A stretch of DNA of 48,844 nucleotides. Origin: Kineosporia sp. R_H_3 (GTDB lineage Bacteria; Actinomycetota; Actinomycetes; Actinomycetales; Kineosporiaceae). The stretch is taken from positions 1 to 48,844 of the forward strand of contig NZ_MWLL01000201.1 in assembly GCF_002198675.1 (NCBI RefSeq), in the 5' to 3' direction. The notes below the pieces were generated by a model. The model was not told the DNA's origin. It searched no databases and worked only from the letters and a program-made list of their open reading frames with translations. Positions 30,877-37,163 of the stretch are shown one piece after another; positions within the stretch are counted from its first letter, which is position 1, and each line of letters opens with the position of its first letter. The position numbers were made by a program, and so were the translations under genes.

Positions 30877-31223
30877 CGGGTGACCTCGCGGTTGACGGTC
30901 ACCTTGCCCTCAAGAAGCGGGTCCTGGGAGCCATCCGAGTAGTAGAGGAAGAGGTCGTAGACCCCGCTCATCCACGGAAGCGCCAGAGTCTCCTCATCGG
31001 TCAAACGGAGGGTGATGGTGCTGGCCGTTAGGTCGATGGTTATCCGACCGTTCTCCGTGGACAGCTCCAGGAGCACGTCTTCAGCGCCCTTGTGAGAGCG
31101 AATCTGCATCTTGGCGGATGCGCCTGTCAGGTCTACGTTTCCAAGAGCATCTTGGTACCCTAAGACGCTCGAAAAGGTGGCGTTGCGCTTGATGACGATG
31201 TCGTGGAGGCCAGCGAGTTCCAT
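30873..31223 (-). CDS. phage tail-associated small beta protein (BppU-like)
   Basis: A 116-residue beta-rich protein: HDIVIKRNATFSSVLGYQDALGNVDLTGASAKMQIRS..., GRITIDLTASTITLRLTDEETLALPW, then YDLFLYYSDGSQDPLLEGKVTVNREVTR. This is the pattern of phage baseplate or tail proteins that precede tail fibres (BppU N-terminal-like). It overlaps the tail-fibre gene by 4 bp (ATGA), giving coupled translation. ATG 31223 lacks a good Shine-Dalgarno, and the open frame continues upstream to 31316 without sense, so this start is a best guess. Confidence 0.7.
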   Translation of the reverse strand: MELAGLHDIVIKRNATFSSVLGYQDALGNVDLTGASAKMQIRSHKGAEDVLLELSTENGRITIDLTASTITLRLTDEETLALPWMSGVYDLFLYYSDGSQDPLLEGKVTVNREVTR

Positions 31224-31305
31224 GCGGTAGTCCGTCAATGGGCGTCGCTGGACTCGCGACCTACTCCCAGTATATAGCGAAACCCGGGAGAGGAGGAATA
31301 GAGAC

Positions 31306-32325
31306 TTGGAAAACAAGTCGCATCATGCCGCGACGGTAGGACTAGTACTAACCGCGATCAGTCTTGCATTCCTAGCTGTCAGTCTTATTGAACTGAAGCC
31401 GCAAGATCCAAGCTCTCGCCCTCCCATAGCGACAACGGACCACATAACACCCGTCGATACGAGAACTCACCCTGGAACGCCATCTCCTACGGGTGGAACT
31501 CAATCCCCAAGCCGTACATCCACTCCGAGCGGTACGACTAGTCCACCAACTTTCCTCCCATCAAGTTCACCGCCCTTAGCGTTACCCGATGTCCTGAAGT
31601 CTTGCGTAGAAGGATTGCTCGCATTCCGCAAGCCGGAGCGTATGCGCGCTGGCGACACAGAAACCTTTGTTGTAAACCTTGGTGCTGTCGGCGGTTCTCA
31701 ATCGCCCGGGACGGGCATCCCCGGAACGGGCCGGGTTCAAACGCGAGGGGTAGCCGCTTGCCCGGAAATGTACGCAACGCTGACCGGCGACGACTTCAAG
31801 GTTGAACGCGCAGACGGCTCGGACGCAGATGCAGTACGGCTAGTGGGTGCCGATAGCCTCGCGTCTTGGCAATGGCGGATCACGCCAAATTCTGGAGGAG
31901 AGCGCGAGCTCTACGTAGCTCTATACTCCGTTCAACAGGGCAAGCCACGTACGTTCCTTACGAGGTACACAGAGACGATCACAGTTGACGTAGCGGCGAC
32001 TCGCAAGGTTGGGTCCGTGCTGAAGTGGTCGCAGAGCTACGGCCTAAGCATCCCGGTGCTTGGTTTGGCCGCCTGGGGCGTGTTCCGCTACTGGCGGGCA
32101 TCGAAGAAGAAGCCAGACCCCAGTAACGGAAATATTGTGATCCAGATACCGCCTGATGCCGACGACGTCGTGCTATCGGTCACGGGAAAGGACACGGCAA
32201 CAGGCGGCGGAAAGTACAGCGCCGCCAAGACAGCCCCTTCAGCCAAGAAGGCTGTAGCGAAGAAGTCCACACCTGCAAAGAAGACAGCGGCCACGAAGTC
32301 ACCTCCGGCTCCTCCGCAGCCCTAA
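31306..32325 (+). CDS. membrane-anchored protein with Thr/Ser/Pro linker, beta domain and Lys/Ala/Pro tail
   Basis: A 339-residue protein starting at a TTG with a strong GGAGAGGAGGA Shine-Dalgarno 8 nt upstream. In order: membrane helix at about 8-28 (ATVGLVLTAISLAFLAVSLI), a Thr/Ser/Pro-rich linker (30-92), a beta-sandwich-like domain (about 95-230, with AFRKPERMRAGDTETFVVNL, MYATLTGDDFKVE, WQWRITPNSGGERELYVAL, ETITVDV), a second helix (about 248-265), a GNIVIQIPPDADDVVLSV segment and a histone-H1-like KKAVAKKSTPAKK tail. The beta domain recalls modules attached to caspase-like and TIR conflict proteins, by memory. It heads a small plus-strand operon. No known function. Confidence 0.65.
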   Translation: MENKSHHAATVGLVLTAISLAFLAVSLIELKPQDPSSRPPIATTDHITPVDTRTHPGTPSPTGGTQSPSRTSTPSGTTSPPTFLPSSSPPLALPDVLKSCVEGLLAFRKPERMRAGDTETFVVNLGAVGGSQSPGTGIPGTGRVQTRGVAACPEMYATLTGDDFKVERADGSDADAVRLVGADSLASWQWRITPNSGGERELYVALYSVQQGKPRTFLTRYTETITVDVAATRKVGSVLKWSQSYGLSIPVLGLAAWGVFRYWRASKKKPDPSNGNIVIQIPPDADDVVLSVTGKDTATGGGKYSAAKTAPSAKKAVAKKSTPAKKTAATKSPPAPPQP

Positions 32326-32343
32326 CAACTGAGGGTGAGAAGC

Positions 32344-32484
32344 GTGGCCACCGAGCAGTCACCTCCGCGTAGCTGGGTGCGGGGTCTGGCATCGAACGTG
32401 CTGGCAAACCTCGTGGCGGCTGGGGTAGTTGCGCTGCTTGTGGGGCTGTATGGGCTTGCGAGATCCTGGACTGGAAGCAAATAG
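32344..32484 (+). CDS. 46-residue single-pass membrane protein
   Basis: A short gene 18 bp after the 31306 gene: GTG 32344 preceded by GAGGGTGAG. The protein is VATEQSPPRSWVRGL, then a membrane helix at about 18-38 (NLVAAGVVALLVGLYGLA), then RSWTGSK. Its position and the matching membrane topology suggest a partner of the upstream protein. No family recognised. Confidence 0.5.
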   Translation: MATEQSPPRSWVRGLASNVLANLVAAGVVALLVGLYGLARSWTGSK

Positions 32485-32501
32485 GTATTACCTTCGCATT
32501 C

Positions 32502-32622
32502 GTGGCGGTGGGGATATTCCTGCTGCTTGGATGTTGGGCCTGTATTGACGAGGCGGCAACTAACCACCCTGACTCATCCATGATCGGGAAGACGCTGTAC
32601 GGAATCTGGTACATCGTAAAAG
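32502..32622 (+). pseudogene. membrane-protein gene cut by the IS3 element
   Basis: A frame with a hydrophobic start (VAVGIFLLLGCWACIDEAATN), then HPDSSMIGKTLYGIWYIVKG, is interrupted at the left inverted repeat of the IS. The frame is open upstream as well (CEILDWKQIGITFAF), so the true start may lie inside the preceding gene. It would have been the third gene of the 31306 operon. The rest is not found on the other side of the IS. Confidence 0.45.
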
Positions 32623-32662
32623 GGAGCCTGACCCGGTTTCCCGGACACCATCGGTGTGGTGT

Positions 32663-33538
32663 TCAGGCCGCGGTGTGGGCCTGGGTGTGGGCTCGTTCGT
32701 AGTCGATCGGGGACAGGTAGTCCAGTCCTGAGTGGCGGCGGACGGGGTTGTAGAACCCTTCGATCCATTCGAAGATCGCGGTCGCGAGCTCGTGCCGGCT
32801 GGTCCAGGTGCGGCGGTCGAGGAGTTCGCGCTGCATGCTCGACCAGAACGACTCGATCATGGTGTTGTCCACCGATGAGGCGACCCGTCCCATGGATCCG
32901 AGCAGGCCGGCGGAGCGCAGCCGGTGCCCGAAGACCCAGGACGTGTACTGGCTGCCTCGGTCCGCGTGGACGATCGTCCCGGGGTCGGGGCGGCGTCGCC
33001 AGCGGGCCATCTCGAGGGCGTCGACGACCAAGTCAGAGCGCATGTGGTCGGCGATCGACCAGCCCACGATGACCCGGGAGTAGACGTCCAGGACGGCGCA
33101 GCAGTAGACCCTCCCCTCACTGGTGGGGTGCTCGGTGATATCGGTGCACCACAACCGGTTCGGGGCATCGGCGACGAAGCGCCGCTTGACGAGGTCGGCG
33201 TGCGGGGCGGTGTCCGGCCGGCGTCGGCGGTGTTTGCGGCGACCGCCGATCCCGGCCAGACCGGCGTTCCGCATCAGGCGGGCGACCCGCTTGCGTGCCA
33301 CCGCGAGGCCGAGGCCCAGACGGAGCTCGGCATGCACGCGCGGGGCGCCGTAGCAGCCGCGCGAGGCCTCGTGCACGTCTTCGATCGTCGCGGTCAGGCC
33401 GGCGTCCTCGATGGCCCGCGCCGAGGGTGGTCGGTCGCGCCATTCGTAGTAGCCCGAGCGTGAGACGCCCCAGGACCCGGCAGGACACCGCCACGGAGAA
33501 GCCGTCGGCGGCGAGCTCGTGGACCAGCCGGAACCCTA
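32663..33538 (-). pseudogene. IS3-family transposase OrfB (DDE integrase), frameshifted
   Basis: The catalytic part (to about 33376) is intact: HEASRGCYGAPRVHAEL (HTH_21), then the rve core with first Asp in LWCTDITEHPT, second Asp in VHADRGSQYTS and the Glu in DNTMIESFWSSMQREL, followed by IEGFYNPVRRHSGLDYLSP. The N-terminal part (IGFRLVHELAADGFSVAVSCRVLG) is in a different frame. A run of four C on the plus strand (33468-33471) in place of three accounts for the shift; with three, the junction reads VLGVSRSGYYEWRDRP as expected. Normal OrfB is made by -1 slippage from orfA at the A-AAA at 33539-33542. The element is inactive as sequenced, or the run is miscalled. Confidence 0.85.
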
Positions 33539-33823
33539 TTTTGGGAGCACGTTCTCCCGGGCGAAGTACGCCGAGGCCCGCTTCAGGATCTCGATCTCCA
33601 TTGCCTGGACCCGGTTCTCGCGTCGCAGCCGGACCAGCTCGGCACGCTCGTCGCTGCTCAGGCCTTCCTTGCGGCCGGCGTCCACGTCGTCGCGGTCCAT
33701 CCACCGCCGCAGGCAGGACTCGCTGATCCCGAGATCCTTCGCGATCGCGGCGACCGGCTTCTCGCCGAGCCGGACCAGGTCCAGGGCACGGCGACGGAAC
33801 TCCGGCGGGTGCGGGGCAGGCAT
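33536..33823 (-). CDS. IS3-family transposase OrfA (HTH protein)
   Basis: A 95-residue OrfA: PEFRRRALDLVRLGEKPVAAIAKDLGISESCLRRWM is the helix-turn-helix that binds the inverted repeats, and SSDERAELVRLRRENRVQAMEIEILKRASAYFARENVLPK is the leucine zipper and tail typical of the group. ATG 33823 lies about 40 bp inside the right inverted repeat. Its last codons (CCA AAA TAG) form the slippery site from which the OrfAB fusion transposase is made by a -1 shift. Confidence 0.92.
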   Translation of the reverse strand: MPAPHPPEFRRRALDLVRLGEKPVAAIAKDLGISESCLRRWMDRDDVDAGRKEGLSSDERAELVRLRRENRVQAMEIEILKRASAYFARENVLPK

Positions 33824-33889
33824 CACAGGACTCCTCTCCGAGACGATCATCGCCTCAGGACAGGTGTCCGGGAAACCGGGTCAGGCTCC

Positions 33890-34035
33890 AGGCGCTTGCG
33901 GCCAAGCTCGACTGGCTCTGCTCGCGCTCCAGCTCCGAGATGGACCGAGAGAAGGCAAAGGCCTTCAAGGTCGCCTACGTGCAGTTCTCCGAGGAGGTGC
34001 TAGCTCCCGAGTACGCCGAGGCACTCAACCGGTGA
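33890..34035 (+). pseudogene. 3' fragment of a phage gene beside the IS
   Basis: Forty-eight codons (GCG at 33892 to TGA at 34033-34035) encode ALAAKLDWLCSRSSSEMDRE and ...AFKVAYVQFSEEVLAPEYAEALNR. The frame is open to the IS edge, so the 5' part was lost on insertion or deletion. The stop overlaps the GTG of the glycosyltransferase (GTGA), which shows that they once formed an operon. Confidence 0.6.
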
Positions 34036-34787
34036 GGACAACGATCGTCCTCCCAGTCTCAAGAGCCGACTACCTCGATCGGGTGTTCTACGCCCTGGAG
34101 ATGCTCACCTGCGACGCCAAGCGCACGGGGCTCCTCGTACTCGTCGACGGCGACCAGGAGCTTGTGACCACGGCTCAGACCTACGTGGAGCAGTCCAAGT
34201 CCGCGGAGCGCCGCTGTGTGCAACGCGACGACAGGTCACCCGTCACTCATGGCATCCCAGAGCGCCGACAGCGGATCGCGAACATCCTCAACGAGCTGAA
34301 GACCATGGTGACCAGTGAGTACGTCTTCGGGCTCGAGGACGACACCATCGTTCCCCGCATGGCACTTCAGCGCCTGTATGAGACCTACGCGCTGTTCCCG
34401 CACGCTGGGTTCGTCAGTGGAGTGGAACTGGGGAGGTGGGGCATCGCGCACGTCGGGGCATGGCTCGCTGACAACGTCTACGAGACGATCAGCCTCAAGA
34501 CTCCTCCGATGGGGGAGGGCATCCAGCCGGTCGACGCGGCTGGCTTCTACTGCTTCCTCACCAAGACCCAGCACTACCGCAAGCACACGTTCAAGCCCTA
34601 CGAGGACGCCCTCGGTCCAGACGTTGACTTCGGGCTCGCTCTGCGGCGCAACGGCTATCAGAACTACCTCAACTGGTCTGTGGCCTGCGAGCACCGACGT
34701 AAGGACGATTACCTCAAGCTCGGTCTGACCCCGCTCCAGGAGATCGAGGTGAAGCTAGAGGGCGGTGAATGGAAGGTGTGGATCTAG
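34032..34787 (+). CDS. phage-type GT-A-like glycosyltransferase
   Basis: A 251-residue protein resembling family-2-like glycosyltransferases in actinophages. Seen: VRTTIVLPVSRADYLDRVFYALEML at the start, LLVLVDGDQEL, the metal-binding-like acidic motif FGLEDDTIVPRMALQRL (EDD near residue 103) and a C-terminal YEDALGPDVDFGLALRRNGYQNYLNWSVACEH block. It probably glycosylates virion proteins, DNA or host surface from a nucleotide sugar; the acceptor is unknown. GTG 34032 overlaps the stop of the truncated gene before it. It ends tail-to-tail with 34784, with a 4-bp overlap. Composition is moderately GC-rich, closer to the capsid gene than to the AT-richer neighbours. Confidence 0.75.
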   Translation: MRTTIVLPVSRADYLDRVFYALEMLTCDAKRTGLLVLVDGDQELVTTAQTYVEQSKSAERRCVQRDDRSPVTHGIPERRQRIANILNELKTMVTSEYVFGLEDDTIVPRMALQRLYETYALFPHAGFVSGVELGRWGIAHVGAWLADNVYETISLKTPPMGEGIQPVDAAGFYCFLTKTQHYRKHTFKPYEDALGPDVDFGLALRRNGYQNYLNWSVACEHRRKDDYLKLGLTPLQEIEVKLEGGEWKVWI

Positions 34788-35497
34788 GCGGGCTTCTCCC
34801 AAACGGTGACGTCGAACGCGACCTTCGACGCGGATACGGAGATGATCTTCATGACCGCCAGGCGCTTCTCGCCCGTCATCAGGCAGACGCTGTACCCGGT
34901 CCTCAGTCTTGACACTTCAACGCCGTCGCTGGCCCCGATCTCTGTATTCGCAAGGCAGCTGGCATACGTAGCAGCAGACTTCACGAGGGCGATCTGAGAG
35001 AACTTGAAATCAACGTTTCCGTTGTAGATGCGGCCGATGTCGCCGAGAGGCGTATTGCCGCGCCCCCACTGGGGGTCGTCCTGCGGCGCATCTAGGTCCG
35101 CCGGCCCAGAGTCCTGTGTGACGATCAGCGGCCCCTTGTGCCGGACGTCTGGAGTCGCAGGCGATGACGGATCCACTGAGGTGGACGCACCAGCGTCGGC
35201 CAGTTGGCTCTTGAGCGCTTCGTTGTCCGTCTTGAGCTGATCGCGCTCCGCAGCGACCGAGGCAGACGCCGAAGAAACAGCCTGAAGCTCCTTGGACACG
35301 TCAGCGCTCTGGTTCTGAGCAGCCGAGACTTGGGTTACTGCCTCCTGCTTCTGGTCAGACTGGTTCTTGGCGAACAGGCCGATTACCGCTACGCCAAGGG
35401 TGAGAACGGCTGTGAAGACGGCCAAGAGCTGCACGATTGACTGAAACTTCGCAGCACGCGCCTCGTAGAATTCCTTGCCCGGTGGTGGCGTGCTCAT
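34784..35497 (-). CDS. membrane-anchored coiled-coil protein with a C-terminal RHKGP/ADLD domain (paralogue 1)
   Basis: A 237-residue protein. A cytoplasmic start (STPPPGKEFYEARAAKFQ), a membrane helix at about 19-44 (LLAVFTAVLTLGVAVIGLFA), a coiled coil (about 48-105, ending SASVAAERDQLKTDNEALKSQL), a Pro/Ser linker, then a C-terminal beta domain with RHKGPLIVTQDSGPADLDAP, QWGRG, two cysteines (YASC and YSVC) and a final KVAFDVTVWEKPA. The domain matches a common actinobacterial module (ADLD...C...T..G..A.....V....V..DVTVW) of unknown role. It is downstream of its paralogue at 35547, separated by 49 bp on the same strand. The ATG at 35497 has only a distant GAGG. Confidence 0.65.
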   Translation of the reverse strand: MSTPPPGKEFYEARAAKFQSIVQLLAVFTAVLTLGVAVIGLFAKNQSDQKQEAVTQVSAAQNQSADVSKELQAVSSASASVAAERDQLKTDNEALKSQLADAGASTSVDPSSPATPDVRHKGPLIVTQDSGPADLDAPQDDPQWGRGNTPLGDIGRIYNGNVDFKFSQIALVKSAATYASCLANTEIGASDGVEVSRLRTGYSVCLMTGEKRLAVMKIISVSASKVAFDVTVWEKPA

Positions 35498-35546
35498 ATG
35501 CGTGCGAGGACCTCTCTGGATGGCTGAGATAGATGGCCGTTAGTCT

Positions 35547-36284
35547 TCAGCCCGGGAGTTCCCACGTAGTGACGAAGTAGCTGATGCTCTGCGACTTGAT
35601 TTCCGTGATCTTCATGGTGGAGGTTCTGCCGTCGCTGGTGTAGACACAGATTGTCCACCCTGGCTTCATACTGGCTAGCTCGTACCTGAGGCCGCTCTCT
35701 AGCGTGGCCGCTTGGCAAGTTGTATAAGTCGCGTTTCCCTTGATCAGTGAAGTCTTGCTGAAGAATGTCTGGTTAACAGCTGCCGTTCCAAGGTCCTTGG
35801 TGCCGCCGCCGTTGCGCCCCCACTGTAGGTCATTGCTCGGGGAATCGAGATCTGCATAACCCGTTTTCGGAGTCACAGTGATTGGTCCCTTGTGGCGAAT
35901 CTCGGGGACCTGTCCGGGGGGATCGGTTGAGACCGCCGTAGTACCGCCGAGGTCTTTGATCTGCTCTGCCAGTGAGCTGTTCTCGGTCGTCAGGCGGCTG
36001 TTCTCCGACTGGAGCTTGTCGCGCTCATCTGCGACGCTGGCCGACGCTGAACTAATTGCAGCAACCTGGTCGGTTGCAGCAGCACTCTGATCCTGAGCAG
36101 TCGAGGCGACGGTTTGGGCCTCTTCCTTCTGCTGGGTCTGGATCGTTGCGTAGATGCCAAGTCCAGCAGCAACGAGGGTCATGATCGCCCCTAGTGCTCC
36201 GAACGTCGCGGTCCAACGCTGAGTCCGAGCTGTCTTGAGCTTGAGCTGGTCCTCAGTCAGAGGAGCGCGCTTGGTGTTCGCCAT
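35547..36284 (-). CDS. membrane-anchored coiled-coil protein with a C-terminal RHKGP/ADLD domain (paralogue 2)
   Basis: A 245-residue paralogue of the preceding entry. A basic start (MANTKRAPLTEDQLKLKTAR), a membrane helix at about 25-48 (TFGALGAIMTLVAAGLGIYATI), a coiled coil (SASVADERDKLQSENSRLTTENSSL), then EIRHKGPITVTPKTGYADLDSP, LQWGRNGGG, cysteines in YTTC and WTIC, and SYFVTTWELPG. Identity is highest at RHKGP, ADLD and QWGR and in the coiled coil SSASASVA-ERD. The two genes form a likely operon arising from tandem duplication and diverge from the terminase-like genes on the plus strand. Function unknown; heteromeric signalling pairs would be a reasonable idea. Confidence 0.65.
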   Translation of the reverse strand: MANTKRAPLTEDQLKLKTARTQRWTATFGALGAIMTLVAAGLGIYATIQTQQKEEAQTVASTAQDQSAAATDQVAAISSASASVADERDKLQSENSRLTTENSSLAEQIKDLGGTTAVSTDPPGQVPEIRHKGPITVTPKTGYADLDSPSNDLQWGRNGGGTKDLGTAAVNQTFFSKTSLIKGNATYTTCQAATLESGLRYELASMKPGWTICVYTSDGRTSTMKITEIKSQSISYFVTTWELPG

Positions 36285-36390
36285 GCCCTATGCCCCGTTC
36301 GCAGTAGTCCCCTCGCTGAGCGCAGCGTACCTGTGACGTTTCGCGGGCGTTCGCGGTTGCTGGGACTCGTAACATGACCAGAGTTGTCCT

Positions 36391-36918
36391 ATGATTGGAT
36401 CAATGGAACGAGCAGCACCACAAGACTTGACGAATGCCCCAGAAGGTTTGGAAACCGGAAAACCTAAGCGCCGTGGCGGTCCTCAGCCTGGCTATGGTCG
36501 CCCCAAGGGCAAGCTCTCGAAGACCACACTTGATCGGATCAAGGTTCTCGAGGAGATCCGCCAGCGGGTAGCTCGCAACGCTGATCAGCTTCTCAACGCT
36601 CAGATGAGCCTTGCCGTTGGCAACGTGCTTCTGTTTCGGGTTGACCAAGATGAGAAGGGCAAGGAACTGCCGGCCGTCCAAGTAACGAGCGCCGAGGAGA
36701 TCAAGGCCTATATCGACGGTGACACCGAGGGCGAGTGTGATTACATCACGGCCAAGCTCCCCGACAACAAGGCGATCGACTCGCTCCTGGACCGGACCTT
36801 CGGTAAGCCAGAGCAAAGCATCGACCTCAAGAGCAAGGGTAAGCGGCTGACGGCCGCCCCCGTGATCGTCTCAACCATCAAGCCTCGCGATGCTGACTCT
36901 CAAGACCAAGCAGCATGA
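36391..36918 (+). CDS. small-terminase-like phage protein
   Basis: A 175-residue, mostly charged protein: KPKRRGGPQPGYGRPKGKLSKTTLDRIKVLEEIRQRVARNADQLLNAQMSLAVGN, a middle beta section (VLLFRVDQDEKGKELPAVQVTSAEEIKAYID), then DYITAKLPDNKAIDSLLDRTFGKPEQSIDLKSKGK. The GGPQPG...GRPKG start and the DRTFGKPEQ motif are typical of phage proteins encoded just before a large terminase, likely the DNA-recognition subunit. The 3' end overlaps the terminase start by 29 bp. The start is uncertain: ATG 36391 or 36403, with no clear Shine-Dalgarno. Confidence 0.65.
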   Translation: MIGSMERAAPQDLTNAPEGLETGKPKRRGGPQPGYGRPKGKLSKTTLDRIKVLEEIRQRVARNADQLLNAQMSLAVGNVLLFRVDQDEKGKELPAVQVTSAEEIKAYIDGDTEGECDYITAKLPDNKAIDSLLDRTFGKPEQSIDLKSKGKRLTAAPVIVSTIKPRDADSQDQAA

Positions 36919-37108
36919 GGTCATCGAGGCAGTCAACGACCCGCGTGTAAGCACGATCGTTCTGATCGGGGCCGTGGGGACTGGCAAGACTGATGTGGCC
37001 GCCCACGCCACGATCTCCATCGCCTACGGATTCCCCAAGACCGACTGGCCGGTCTTCAGACAGAACGTCTCGACAGCCAAGCGGTCGGTGATCCCGTCCT
37101 CACCGTGA
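36890..37108 (+). pseudogene. terL: phage terminase large subunit, only the first 65 or so codons
   Basis: The reading frame starts MLTLKTKQHEVIEAVNDPRV and contains the ATPase Walker A GAVGTGKTDVA and NVSTAKRSVIPS, as in TerL packaging motors of 450-550 residues. After about residue 69 (near 37097) phage-like sequence ends and the frame runs through SP into a stop inside host-like DNA. The Walker B and nuclease domains are missing. It marks the right edge of the foreign region. Confidence 0.8.
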
Positions 37109-37137
37109 CCGCCCGGGCCCGCGCCCGGGCCGGCTGA
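37096..37137 (+). pseudogene. probable last codons of a TadE-like gene
   Basis: In the frame GTC-CTC-ACC-GTG the sequence reads VLTVTARARARAG and stops at 37135-37137, the tail typical of actinobacterial TadE-like proteins that end tad operons. An 8-bp GCCCGGGC stem (37111-37118 with 37123-37130) overlaps it. With the truncated cpaF on the left, this suggests that the tad genes between were lost. The piece is short, so confidence is limited. Confidence 0.45.
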
Positions 37138-37163
37138 GGCCGCCCCCGGACGAGGGCTCCGAC

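Larger units (their letters stand above)
32623..33889 (-). mobile_element. IS3-family insertion sequence
   Basis: A 1267-bp element bounded by perfect 27-bp inverted repeats (32623-32649 and 33863-33889; each contains TGACCCGGTTTCCCGGACA). It carries orfA and a frameshifted orfB on the minus strand. No clear target-site duplication flanks it: the left flank ends ...AAAAG and the right begins AGGCG. The genes on the two sides do not join, so adjacent DNA was probably deleted. Confidence 0.9.
20273..37098. mobile_element. mosaic prophage-like region replacing the tad operon
   Basis: About 16.8 kb of accessory DNA between a truncated cpaF and a probable tadE-like tail. It carries phage genes in mixed orientation (HK97 capsid, tail-fibre-like, small-terminase-like, truncated large terminase, glycosyltransferase), an IS3 element, and many unknown, often membrane-bound, proteins. 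Base composition is lower in GC than both flanks, most clearly at 20.3-21.5 and 26.8-32.6 kb. No integrase, excisionase, portal, protease or lysis gene is visible, so it should not be an active phage. Edges are inferred from where the flanking coding frames break off. Confidence 0.75.

Noticed and set aside
20273-37098. An active, complete prophage
   Set aside because: No integrase, portal, protease, tail tube, tape measure or lysis genes are visible, and the terminase is truncated.
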